NCBI GenBank assembly: GCA_051294375.1
Contig: JBJCIZ010000239.1
Coordinates: 405,078 to 469,077, forward strand
DNA length: 64,000 nucleotides
Direction: 5' to 3'
DNA from: Paraspadella gotoi
Lineage: Eukaryota; Chaetognatha
Made by a program: the position numbers and the translations under genes. Below the pieces are notes generated by a model that saw only the letters and a program-made list of their open reading frames with translations, did not search any database and was not told the origin of the DNA. The stretch's first letter is position 1. Every line of letters begins with the position of its first letter. Of this stretch, positions 1 through 10,299 are shown in pieces.

Positions 1-29
1 TATGAGGATGCGCGGATTCTCAGCTCGAT

Positions 30-200
30 GTTTAGTGGTAAAGTTAGGATTTACATTTAGGATAAGGCCTGGGGATTAGTTTTACTATGGGTTAGGATTT
101 GGGTTAGGATAAAAGGTTCAGATAGGGGAATCGGTTTTCGGGATTAGGGGATGGTTTCAGGGATTTAGGGGGATCGGTTCGGGATGTGGGGAATCGTTAA
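30..200. repeat. Degenerate TTAGG-like G-rich repeat
   Basis: The stretch repeats words such as GTTAGGAT, GGGTTAGGAT and GGGATTAGGGG with irregular spacing. It is the G-strand orientation of the degenerate telomere-like DNA also seen at 18705-18960 and 32765-33025. No coding signal is visible. Confidence 0.5.
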
Positions 201-813
201 GGCCTTACGGAAGAGAGGGAATTCTGTATTGGTTTGAAGATTGGAAGTTCAAATTTATAAAGTTAGGTAAGTAATAAAATTAAAATACCATGCTAATAAA
301 ATTTAATTTCAGATATTAGGGCGCTTTTTAGAAAATAGAGCCGAAAAGAAGTGTCCACATCGAGTCATGGATCATTTTTATGATATCCCCGCTCGGAATT
401 CTTCGTTTATATATTGAAAAAAAATGTTTCTATCTTCAATTTGCGTTTTTGTTCGCGCTGAATTCAAATTTTTACTATACATTAAATGTAACAATTCTTG
501 TGATATCTTGACTCATTACTAATTAATTTGGATGAGTCTAGATCAGGATGATTTAAAAATTTGATCAGTAGTGTTAGCCGAAAAATGAATAAGGAAGCAA
601 GCATAGTTAGTAAAAACGCAAAAGATCTTTAAGATTTAATTTATTCACAGAAATTATACATTAAGCGTTTGACTAGTTAAGCTTGATGTTTTTAAAGGTT
701 AAATCTCCCACTCATCATACAAGTCTTAATTTATTTCTCTTTGTTCGACCGTTTAGACGAAAGATTCTATAAATTTTTCAAAAACAACAAAAAAAACAAT
801 AAAAAAAAGGATA
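201..813. other. AT-rich non-coding stretch
   Basis: AT-rich DNA without a convincing ORF, RNA gene or repeat structure. It lies upstream of the candidate exon ending at 993. Confidence 0.5.
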
Positions 814-993
814 ATGACAATCATATCTAAACGTCCCTGTTCGCTTCGTACGATCTTTTGTGCGTCCGCGTGCCGGAGACCGCGTTGGCCGGATAGCGTT
901 GAGAGAGTCACGAGACCGCGACACACCATTCGCGTTGCAGGTCTGGCAACCGTGGGGGTCGTTCGGGAAAAAAGACGTACGCGAGGAAGAAAG
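814..993 (+). other. Candidate 5' exon of unknown gene
   Basis: A CpG-richer island in AT-rich DNA carries an ATG at 814 and an open frame that runs into a consensus donor (AAAG|GTGAGT, GT at 994-995). The predicted peptide is rich in Arg and Pro and resembles no family I know. The donor would be phase 0, while the first visible kringle exon at 2359 needs a phase 2 donor, so a direct join is not possible in this frame. It could be a 5' UTR exon of the kringle gene or of nothing at all. Confidence 0.25.
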
Positions 994-1399
994 GTGAGTA
1001 AAAACAAAGTCGATAATCTGAATGAAGGTCTTAAAATAGAATTATAAACAAAAGACAAACGTTGCGAATAATATATTTTTTAAAAAACATTAATGTTAGA
1101 CATGATAGAGAGGCAGAGAACGAATAAATTCGAACAAGACGAAAAATCTCAGTAAGAAATCGACATTTGAAGAACCTACATATCCGATGCTACCTTCTCA
1201 GCCAAGAGCGAAAATACCAACGCAGAATTTACGGAAACTTAAGGTGTGCTTAACTATTCTAAATTAAATCAACATCAATCCGTGCTAGTTATAGCTGCGA
1301 GCTCACTAAGTTTGGATTTAAACTTAAGTGTTGTACTGTCCTACTAGTCATATCCAGTTTAGCAACCGTGACTAGTCATGTAACTTAAGTTAAATTACT

Positions 1400-2358
1400 G
1401 TTCCTTTGAAGCTCACTACGTTGAAATCCGTTGCAAGACTAAGTTATATGGTCGCTTTGAAGCTACTTAAGTTGAAATCCTCTAAACTTAAGTTTTATAC
1501 GTTCGGCTTGAGGGTCACTCAGTTGAAATCCGTTAGANNNNNNNNNNNNNNNNNNNNNNNNNNNNNNNNNNNNNNNNNNNNNNNNNNNNNNNNNNNNNNN
1601 NNNNNNNNNNNNNNNNNNNNNNNNNNNNNNNNNNNNNNNNNNNNNNNNNNNNNNNNNNNNNNNNNNNNNNNNNNNNNNNNNNNNNNNNNNNNNNNNNNNN
1701 NNNNNNNNNNNNNNNNNNNNNNNNNNNNNNNNNNNNNNNNNNNNNNNNNNNNNNNNNNNNNNNNNNNNNNNNNNNNNNNNNNNNNNNNNNNNNNNNNNNN
1801 NNNNNNNNNNNNNNNNNNNNNNNNNNNNNNNNNNNNNNNNNNNNNNNNNNNNNNNNNNNNNNNNNNNNNNNNNNNNNNNNNNNNNNNNNNNNNNNNNNNN
1901 NNNNNNNNNNNNNNNNNNNNNNNNNNNNNNNNNNNNNNNNNNNNNNNNNNNNNNNNNNNNNNNNNNNNNNNNNNNNNNNNNNNNNNNNNNNNNNNNNNNN
2001 NNNNNNNNNNNNNNNNNNNNNNNNNNNNNNNNNNNNNNNNNNNNNNNNNNNNNNNNNNNNNNNNNNNNNNNNNNNNNNNNNNNNNNNNNNNNNNNNNNNN
2101 NNNNNNNNNNNNNNNNNNNNNNNNNNNNNNNNNNNNNNNNNNNNNNNNNNNNNNNNNNNNNNNNNNNNNNNNNNNNNNNNNNNNNNNNNNNNNNNNNNNN
2201 NNNNNNNNNNNNNNNNNNNNNNNNNNNNNNNNNNNNNNNNNNNNNNNNNNNNNNNNNNNNNNNNNNNNNNNNNNNNNNNNNNNNNNNNNNNNNNNNNNNN
2301 NNNNNNNNNNNNNNNNNNNNNCTTAAGTTTGATACTGTCGCTTTGAAGCTCACTACAG
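1400..2358. repeat. ~51-bp satellite interrupted by an assembly gap
   Basis: Units beginning CTTTGAAGCTCACTACGTTG and containing GTTGAAATCCGTT repeat at about 51 bp from 1407 to the gap. Matching units resume after it (CTTAAGTTTGATACTGTCG at 2322-2340). The gap at 1538-2321 therefore most likely holds more of the same array. The last unit runs into the acceptor of the first visible kringle exon. Confidence 0.65.
1538..2321. other. Assembly gap (N)
   Basis: 784 undetermined bases inside the ~51-bp satellite. Upstream exons of the kringle gene could be hidden here. Confidence 0.99.
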
Positions 2359-2477
2359 TTGCAAGAAGATGCAAGACGGTCGGGATTATCGAGGGAAACT
2401 GAATAAAACCAAGAGCGGACATCCTTGTCAACCGTGGAACCGTCCTTCAGTGCACAAACATCATCTGAAGAAGAAGC

Positions 2478-2536
<59 letters not shown>

Positions 2537-3966
2537 ATTTCTAAATGATCAATTCACTCAGTTTCGTGAGCGCAAATTTGCTGCGCAATTACTGCCGCAA
2601 CCCGACCTGGCACGAGACGGGTGACGGCCCATGGTGCTACACCATGAGCAAGCACGTCGTGTGGGAATATTGCGCTGTCCGTTGTTGCAGAGTGGCCGAT
2701 GAGTTTTGCGAAGGTAAAGGAAAAAGGATTATTTAAGTAGGAGTAGCCCCACTCAAATGGGGCGAGTCAAAAATTTAGAAAAATTATACATTTTTAAGTT
2801 TACTCTCAATGGACAAAACATTTATGTGGCCCTATACCCAAATAATTAAGTTTTTAATATTTATTTATAAATAGGAATGGTCAAAATTTTTTGGGGATAA
2901 TTCAGCTAACTCATAAAAAGTTTTCTACATAAGTATAATTCTTTTTTAAATATTTTTATGTTAAGTGTGGCAAAAATAAGAAAATCCGTAAAAAATCATC
3001 ATCATCATCATCATCATTTTTCGATGAATTTATCAGTTTTTTTATATTTTCAGTTGGAAAAAGTAAGAATTTTTAAAAGCTGTAAATAAATTTCTTGTTT
3101 AACTTTTTATGCTATCAGAATTCATCAAAAAATTTAAAGATTTGCAAAAAAAAATTTGTACTCTATACAGTAATATAATATTTTTAATTAGGCTAGTACC
3201 CTCAGAAAAAGCATTTTTGACAAAAAAATATTTATACCATAATCTATGGTCATGATAGATTATTTTAACGCTGTATACATTAGCATTTAAATTTCATCGG
3301 CTATGGGCAAATTTAAGCTCGAGCGTTGGCAGAGATTCGATTGCCTTTTGTTGAATTGTCTTTCAAGATAACGGAGGTAGCGTCGTCAGGCGGAGAGCGA
3401 GAGATGTAACTCGAAACAACGACGAACCGGCGAGAGAAGGTAAATCGAATAGCGAATACTTTCTTCATTTGTTTATTAATCGAATCGGATTTAATTAGAT
3501 TAAATTCAATTAATTTGCTTATATATTAATTTTTTAATTTTTTTAAATACGTATTGAGTTAATTTGTTAGATATTTAGTTAACTAGTTAATTAGTTAATA
3601 AGTAAATTAGTTAATTAGTAGTTTAGTTACTTAGTCAATCAGTTAATTTATTAATTTCATAATTAATTAAATTATATTAAATAAAATTAAATTGAATAAG
3701 CTACTGTCTAAGGATCTGCGAATGTTTTTTGACTTCCCATCGTTTAGTTGTGCTCAACGAACAAACAACGACGAGGCACCCACCTAGTAAGTTATCAATA
3801 TTATTTATCATTTTACCAAAATATGAATTCATATTACCGATACTTACCGATATACTTATGTGATAAAAAGGAAAAGCGACGACGCCGAAACCCGAAATGG
3901 GGAAACACAAAAACAAGACGAGGAAGGGAAAGAAGAAGAAGAAGAAGAAGAAGAAAAAACACGGTA

Positions 3967-4002
<36 letters not shown>

Positions 4003-4414
4003 AGAAAAAAAGAGAAGAAAGACGAAAAAGAAAGAAAAGAAAGAAAGAAAAAAGAAAGAAAAAGAAAGAAAGAAAGAAAGAAAGAGAAAGAAAGAAAGAA
4101 AGAAACAAACAACGAGAGAGAAATTCGAAGAAAGAAATAAAAAAGAGAAAGAGAGAGAAAAAAAAGAGAAAGAAAGAAAGAAAGAAAAAAAGAAAATTAT
4201 AAAATAAAAAAGAAAGAATGAGAGAAAAACTAAAGATACATACATGAAGGAAAATTGAAAAGGAAGTAAGCAATCAAACCACCAAGCATGAAACAAGACG
4301 AGAAAGAAAAAAACAAAGAAGCAAGAAAGCAACCATAACGGGCAATCAAAAAGCAATCAATGAAAAAATGACCCAGAAGAAATAAAAGCAAAGCAAACGG
4401 AACCAATCAACCTT

Positions 4415-4454
<40 letters not shown>

Positions 4455-4736
4455 TCTCTCTCCCCCTCTCTCAAGCCAAAAACGCGACTCGCAAAGCCCA
4501 CAACGGGACCCGCAAACACCGCGCCAGGTCGTCGGGCGGCGGCTCCGACTGCGGGCACGGCTGCGTCGCCGCCATCGTCGTCACCGTACTGCTCGTCATC
4601 TTCATCATCTATTACATCGTCATAATGAAAAACAAAAAGGCAATCGGAATGGATTCCAACTTTAATCGTTTCGACGACGACGAAGAAGACGATTTCGACT
4701 ACAACAGTAACAACTTTGGAGGAGGCGGCGGTCGTC

Positions 4737-4776
<40 letters not shown>

Positions 4777-5540
4777 ACTTAACAGAAATAAGAATAACTC
4801 GGGCGGCGGGAAATCTCGTTGTCGGAAATGCGGAAAGAAGCAAAGAAGGAGAAGGAGGAAAGTCTCGGCGAAATACGCGAGGATTTTGAGCGGTGAGATT
4901 TTTTTTTGTGATTGGGTTGCTTGGGTCGAGAGGGTTTTTTGATTGGTTAGATGGTCCGTTGCTTGTTTTGACGGTGGGTTTCTAGGTTTTGATTGGTTTA
5001 TTGATTGATTGGGTAGTTGTAGATTTATTAACTGGCTGGTTGGTTGGGTTGGTTTGTGTGAGTCGGTAAGTTTGTTGGTTCGTAAATTAGGTAGGTTGGT
5101 TTACTGGTTGGTTGGTTAGTTGGTTCATTAATTAATTAGTTGTCTTGTTCGATAGCGAGTTGGTTGTTTGGATAGTTTTGTTGGTTCCTCACTGTCTCTA
5201 TTTGATGACTATACGGTGCGGTAAATGAACGGATAAATACAAACAAAAAACAATTAAATAACTATTATTACTATCTGAAAGCCTCCATTAATCTTTTCTT
5301 GTCATTTAATCAATTTTTCAAAATTGGCGATCTCTTGTAAAAACCGACTACTTCCCAGGAGCGGAAAACTCGGATAGCGACTGGGACGCTAGCGACATCA
5401 GTTACATCAAGAACAACAACAACAACAAGAACAACAACAACTTCTTGGATCTCCGGCGGTTGAGACGCATCGAAGAGGAAGAGTTAAATGAGAGTGATGT
5501 GGATCGACGGCGCAGACCCGCGGAAGCGAATCACTATTGA
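2359..5540 (+). CDS. Kringle-domain single-pass membrane protein, 3' four exons (5' end missing)
   Basis: Four exons join in frame: 2359-2478, 2562-2713, 4476-4892 and 5359-5540 (stop TGA 5538-5540), giving 289 residues after a partial first codon. All junctions are GT/AG and the phases match (2, 1, 1). Residues 1 to about 82 form one kringle with all six cysteines: CKKMQDGRDYRG, CQPWNRP, NYCRNP, GPWCY, WEYC and RCC. A basic linker follows with two N-glycosylation sequons (NAT, NGT), then a hydrophobic helix (VAAIVVTVLLVIFIIYYIVI, about 121-140). The tail has an acidic patch, a Gly run, a CRKCGKK basic cluster and an Asn-rich segment, and ends PAEANHY. A lone kringle close to a TM segment with a short tail recalls the layout of vertebrate PIK3IP1; Kremen and ROR carry further domains. 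The identity is open because the N-terminus is not visible (satellite or gap). Kringles usually bind ligands outside the cell. Confidence 0.8.
2483..2534 (+). repeat. (GA)n filling an 83-bp intron
   Basis: A pure (GA)n run starts four bases after the donor GT of the kringle intron 2479-2561 and fills most of it. The acceptor CACTCAG follows about 25 bp later. Confidence 0.85.
2740..3300 (+). repeat. Old interspersed repeat, copy 1 (kringle intron)
   Basis: Collinear, diverged similarity to 8290-8890. Shared landmarks in the same order are an AATATTTATTTATAAATAG block, a TATAATTCTTT block, a (CAT)n run followed by CGATGA, AACTTTTT...CTATCAGAAT, and a terminal block around TTTAA.GCTGT. No ORF is visible. 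The class is unknown. Confidence 0.55.
3301..3915. other. Intron DNA, AT-rich with short GTTAATTA repeats
   Basis: Remainder of the kringle intron 2714-4475. A CpG-richer piece at 3360-3440 ends in AGAAG|GTAAAT, which resembles a donor, but I could not connect it to the gene. 3560-3650 is a run of TTAGTTAATTAG-like words. Confidence 0.4.
3916..4200 (+). repeat. Purine-only GAA/GAAA tract
   Basis: About 285 bp almost entirely A and G on the + strand, as (GAA)n and (GAAA)n. Open frames over it encode only Lys/Glu/Arg or, reversed, Phe/Ser/Leu, and are repeat artefacts. It faces the (CT)n tract at 4422-4472 in the same intron, so the transcript could fold back on itself. Confidence 0.85.
4420..4475 (+). 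repeat. (CT)n polypyrimidine tract at a 3' splice site
   Basis: The (CT)n/(C)n run ends in CTCAAG at 4475, the acceptor of the transmembrane exon of the kringle gene. It serves as an exceptionally long polypyrimidine tract. Confidence 0.8.
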
Positions 5541-5697
5541 CACGAAAGAGAGAGAAAAAAAAAATACAATTTTTTTTCTTGTTTCTGTTGATTTTTAAAC
5601 GAATTTGCGTGTTTTTTTTTATTTTCAGTTCGATTGAATTGTGTTCAGGAACGGTATTTTTTATGGCATATTAAATATTAAATATTAAATATTAAAT

Positions 5698-5703
5698 AAT
5701 AAA
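5698..5703 (+). promoter_or_regulatory. Candidate poly(A) signal of the kringle gene
   Basis: AATAAA lies about 160 bp after the stop codon in an AT-rich 3' UTR-like stretch. The surrounding (TTAAATA)n repeats make chance occurrence possible. Confidence 0.4.
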
Positions 5704-6244
5704 TATTAAATCATATCGGTTTTTTTTTTAGTAAGAAACTAAGCAAGGAATGTTTTAAAAAAGTAGCCACTTACTGTATGAAGCGACGCTGGGCCAAGTT
5801 CGCAAGGCCATTTTTAATTTGTAAATAACAAATGAAGTAATTTTGTAATTGTTTAGGTCCTTTTATTAACTTTTTTTTTAGATTTCGGGCCTTATACGCA
5901 TTTAAGATACTACGTTTTGTTAATTTGTCTTCATTAATTAGTATGATTTCCTTCTGTTTAAAGTCCAATGGGTCTTCTCCGGCTTCATCGGCTCTGGCTA
6001 TTAATGGTATGATTTGTATTTAATCTTTATGATTTCTTTTTTCTACAATGGGCCTTCTTCTCAGGCCTCCCACCATGAGTAAATATCTTCATCTTTACAA
6101 ATCTTAAATTCAAATTCCAATAAGAATATGATAACATATGTTCTTGATCGGTATAATTTGTATGATTTCTTTCTTGTTGTCAAAATGACTCTTGCCTTTG
6201 ATGCTCAACAACAACAACAACAAACAACAACAACAACAACTCAC
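5704..6244. other. AT-rich spacer between convergent genes
   Basis: No exon is recognisable here. A - strand open frame at 5771-5968 is Lys/Leu-rich and matches no family I know. The + strand contains two short similar blocks (GGGTCTTCTCCGGCTTCA and GGGCCTTCTTCTCAGGCCT). The C-terminal half of the SV2-like gene would be expected here but is absent. Confidence 0.4.
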
Positions 6245-6943
6245 CCTGAAACAATTTGGCGTTGGCGAAGTCGGTCATCTCGGCCTCTCCCGGTTTCTCG
6301 TATCCGTAAATCCGAACGAGAATCTCCCTGGCGCGCGCCCTCTGTCCGCGACGGAGGCAAAACTTGGGACTCTCCGGAAAACAAAAGAGCATCAGGGAGG
6401 CGGAGGCGGCGGGAATTACAGAGACGAGAACGAAGAGGCGCCAAGAGTCGAAAACGAGGGTTGAGGAGAGCTGGAGGTAAAGGGGGGGTGGGATGGGTCG
6501 ATATTAGAAGAGGGATGGCGGGGTATTTTAACAAGTGGTTTTATTCATTTGTCCGTCTTGTTTAATGTATGAAATTGGTACAACCAATATAAAAAAATGA
6601 TTCGTTCTTTTAATAAATAAGCTATCTTTCCCCCTGACTTTGGACAGGCTTAAGGCCTCCAATCACTCTTACAAGCTGCAAGCTGCAAGCTTTCAAACGA
6701 GACTCTCTCATCGGGGAATACTATATTGTACTCCGCCCAGCATCAAAATACAAGGGGCTGAATTATATTATATCGTATAGTATATAGTATAAAAATTGCA
6801 AAATTTAAAGAGAGTTACTGACTGGCCAATTGATCGTCTCGTTGGGAATAATGAGCCAAGCCAGACCCGCGCAGAGAAGGTTGCCGATCATCCACGAGGT
6901 CGCCATTAAACTCATGTAGCCGCCTGAGAATTGAAAGGATAAT

Positions 6944-7008
<65 letters not shown>

Positions 7009-8983
7009 CCCCAATGGTGACGGAATCGTACACTTCGCCATCAAAATACAAACTATCATGGCATAAGTCGGTCAATTTTATCAACAGACAAAATAATGGC
7101 CGACATAAGCTAAAAAACCCACCGACACCGAACCAAAAAAAAAAGGGCAATTCAATTCAAGACAAACACACACACAACACAAGCCGATGGCCGAATGGCC
7201 AATGGCCAATGGCCGATGGCCTCTCACCTCTGCCCTTGGCCGGAAGAAACTCGGCGAAATAAGACCAGACGACGGGAATCGATCCGCCGACCCCGAGCCC
7301 TAAGAAACGAAGGCGTTTGAGGGAATCTGCGGCATTTACGGCATCTACGGCATACCTGATAAAAACCTTGCTAGAAGGAAGAGAGCGTAGTTGGGCATGA
7401 AGGCGGAAATCAGTCCGCCCAGGGCGTTAACGGCGAGAGAGATAATGAGGGCCAATCTAGGGGGGGGGGAATGAAGGAAAGAATATTATTCATTTGTATT
7501 TGGAGTCGAAATAATAACATTTTAATAGTTTGCAACAACGACATAATGTTTTTACGTGAAAACGGACATGTTTCGAATAATTGTTAGCCTTTATCAGCCC
7601 AAATCAATTAGTCGAAACGTGTCCGCTTTCATATAAAAACATTATGTCGTTTTTGTATACCATTAAAATTTTATTATTTCGTCTTTAAAACGAATTGAAA
7701 ATATAGTATTCTATATACTAATTTGCATATTATAGAAAACAATTTGCATATTGCAGTAAATCATAATGAGAAAGAAATTCAAACAAAAAATACTTGAATT
7801 CAAAGGAAACATGACAATTGCAAAGATCTTCAAGATGAGAAGACATATCTAAATTTTTATAAAAATCCATCCTAATTCGTAGAAGTTTTTATTTTAAAGA
7901 AAAATTGTAAGCCCCAGTCAAAACTATATAAGAAAAAAACGTGACGTAACGACGACAACGACGACGACGACGTCACAAAGAAACTAAGCGGATCCTAAAT
8001 CTGGTTTAAAAAAATAATACAATGTTTTTTTTAATATTTGACTTAATAAATAATACATTAATTTCCTCACTTTCGTCCGTACGAGTCGGACAAAGTGCCC
8101 CACCAGTAGCCGCCCAACATCATTCCAACGAAGGTGATGGCCGAGAGCCAACCCTTTCTTGCTCCGGTCAATTCCAAGGCACACTGGGATAGAATGGTGA
8201 GTATTTAGTAAAGTGAAGTAAAAGTTTGGAATCAAAATATATCGATAAAATCTTGAAAATTATTCTATTAATGAATATCATTCTTAGAGCCAAACTTTGT
8301 CAATGGGGTGGGTCAGAAGTTTGATTGAGGAACCTTCCCAAATGAATCTTCATACATTTCTGAGAAAACTTTCATTGGACAAATTTTTTTTTAAATGGCT
8401 AGAAGCACTAGTAATTATTTTTTTAATATTTATTTATAAATAGAAAATGTCAAAATATTTATTTTGAATTTTTTATTTTTAAAAGCAGATTCAGATATCT
8501 TATAAGCTTATGAAAAGTTGTCTACACAAAGTATAATTCTTTATTCAATATTTTGATGATAAGTTGGTTAAAATTGGGAAAAACCTTAAAAATCATCATC
8601 ATCATCATCCGATGATTTCAGCAGTTTTTTTAGTAATAAAACATTAAAATTTTGCTTAACTTTTTAGGCTCTATCAGAATCAATTAAAAAACTTAAAATT
8701 TAAAAATTATATAGCAATTTAATATTGTGTATAAACNNNNNNNNNNTTTTTTCTCCTAAAGCAATTTAATAATATTAATTAGTGAATCACTCATGGTTCG
8801 GAACATTTTTGCAAAAAATATTTTAACACAATAATTATTATCAATAATGGATTAGTTTAATGCTGTTCCCATTAAAATTTGAATTCGGTCGGTTACCGCT
8901 ATCATTATCATATCATTAACTTTACAATGTCATTTTAATGTGTATTTCTTTTTCTTTTTTTTTCATTAATGTAGTATCCCTGT

Positions 8984-9039
<56 letters not shown>

Positions 9040-9399
9040 CCTCGGCGGAGGGCAGTACGAAAGAGATGCAAAGAACTTCAACAGCGTCGGAAGCGTTGGC
9101 CCAACCGCAGCAGAGAATCAAAGCTTCGAGGTTGAGAAGAGAAAAATATTAAAAATTGATTAAAAAGTGTATTGCTGTCTTGGTTTTATTAATATATCCT
9201 ACCGATTTCGTATGTAAAAGAAAAAGTGTTTCAAAATACAGATCCAATTGATCAAAATACAAATTTTTTTATCATAATAAATATATTTATCAAATATTGG
9301 TTATTAACATTACTTAAATAAATTAGATTGACCTTTGTGAAACTTTCCGAATCCAATTTTGCTAAGCAAATTGTCGTAGAGAACCTCAACGTCTTCTTT

Positions 9400-9448
<49 letters not shown>

Positions 9449-9495
9449 ACGTTGATATTTTCGGCGACAAACGCTTTGTTTTCCTTCGCGTTCAT
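6245..9495 (-). CDS. SV2-like MFS transporter, N-terminal half (TM1-6), 7 exons
   Basis: The exons, in transcript order, are 9495-9333, 9123-9041, 8183-8071, 7456-7356, 7299-7228, 6923-6823 and 6470-6245. They join with matching phases to 286 residues. Every acceptor is AG and every donor GT; for 6923-6823 I chose the donor GTCAGT because it alone fits the phase of the next exon. Family marks of synaptic-vesicle-2 proteins appear in order: KIGFGKFHK, ASDAVEVLCISFVLPSAE (TM1), GMMLGGYWWGTLSDSYGRK with the MFS loop motif, ARFLSGLGVGGSIPVVWSYF (TM4), TSWMIGNLLCAGLAWLIIP (TM5), DSWRLFVLV and ESPKF (after TM6). The N-terminus carries 16 consecutive glycines encoded by a (GGC)n run. SV2 relatives have 12 TM segments; the central loop and TM7-12 are not found before the tail-to-tail kringle gene. 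Either exons lie beyond it, or the gene is truncated or misassembled. The substrate is unknown. The start ATG at 9495 is tentative because the frame stays open upstream. Confidence 0.82.
6567..6725 (-). repeat. Short interspersed element, copy 1
   Basis: The reverse complement matches 10597-10830 and 49970-50140. Shared words include GATTGAAAGCTTGCA, TTATCTTG, GGAGGCC, AAGCCTGTC, GGGCAAGATAGC, TTTATTAAA and GGTTGTACCAATTTCAT. Copies are diverged and lack an ORF, so a SINE-like or non-autonomous family is likely. This copy lies in the SV2-like gene's intron. Confidence 0.6.
6947..7005 (-). repeat. (GA)n, sense (CT)n before an SV2-like exon
   Basis: On the gene's sense strand this is a (CT)n run about 20 bp upstream of the acceptor TTCTCAG at 6924-6925. 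Confidence 0.8.
7506..7682. mobile_element. MITE-like inverted repeat in an SV2-like intron
   Basis: Two arms of about 77 bp (7506-7583 and 7605-7682) are near-perfect reverse complements around a ~20-bp spacer. Both contain CGACATAATGTTTTTA and a CGAAAC.TGTCCG-like block. There is no ORF. The structure fits a foldback MITE inserted in the intron 7457-8070. Confidence 0.75.
8290..8890 (+). repeat. Old interspersed repeat, copy 2 (SV2-like intron)
   Basis: Collinear with 2740-3300 (see that entry). It is interrupted by a 10-base gap at 8737-8746. Confidence 0.55.
8737..8746. other. Assembly gap (10 N)
   Basis: A ten-base gap of conventional size inside the interspersed repeat. Confidence 0.99.
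8982..9040 (-). repeat. (CT)n(CA)n abutting an SV2-like donor
   Basis: On the sense strand the exon ending at 9041 is followed at once by (GT)n and then (GA)n, so the donor GT is itself the first unit of the microsatellite. Confidence 0.85.
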
Positions 9496-9820
9496 CGTCT
9501 TTTTCGTCGTCGTCGTCGTCGTCGTCGACGTCGTTGCGTTTGAGATTAGATCGTTAAACTTTAACTTAAAGTTTTTAATTGTTTACAAACAACCGACTTT
9601 ATTCTTAAGAAAGGGACATGTTTTGACTTTATTCAAGCCTTCTTATGCGCAAAAACAGAGTTGTTTCGAAGACGAAACACATCCATATCCAAAACATATT
9701 CATATCGTTGTTTGTAAATAAGAAAAAAAAAACGTTCTAGTCAATTGATCTATACATTTTTTTACAAAACAAAACAGTAAAACGGATGAGTCTTGTGAGA
9801 TTAAAGAGAAAGAGTTGAAT

Positions 9821-9927
<107 letters not shown>

Positions 9928-10059
9928 TTCGACTTTGATCAATGTTATGAATTTTTTCAGGCATAACAGTAATATGCGTTTAAAACATTTTCTTAAAGGC
10001 TGAGAAACAGAGCGATTCACGAATGATTATTATCCTCAGAGTTTTAAATACGCATCAAA

Positions 10060-10294
10060 ATAAATTTTCATGTGATGGTACAAAAGGAAAAGTAATAATT
10101 GTAAAACAAAAATCGAGAATATATTTAAAGAAACAAGTATGACCAGCTTTACCCAAACACGAAAAAAATTCAGGGCTATAATAACTCGTTTGAAAATGCG
10201 GCTCTCTTTTTTCCAAAGCGTCCCATTTCTGTTCCTTAATCTCGAACTTAATTTTCAATCTTGATATTTGACGCAAATCTTTAATGAAACTCAC
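10060..10294 (-). other. Weak candidate exon
   Basis: A - strand open stretch with a charged, coiled-coil-like segment (FEIKEQKWDALEKREPHF) is followed by a donor-like GG|GTAAAG near 10152. No family is recognised. It lies upstream of the SV2-like start, so it could belong to another gene or to none. Confidence 0.2.
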
Positions 10295-10299
10295 AACTC

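Noticed and set aside
3701-4356. Long Lys/Glu/Arg or Phe/Ser/Leu open frames on both strands
   Set aside because: They are translations of the purine-only GAA/GAAA tract and have no non-repeat protein content.
5771-5968. - strand Lys/Leu-rich open frame as the missing SV2-like C-terminus
   Set aside because: It has no hydrophobic helices and no similarity to TM7-12 of the family.
6128-6565. + strand open frame over the SV2-like exon
   Set aside because: It is the antisense shadow of the conserved ESPKF exon.
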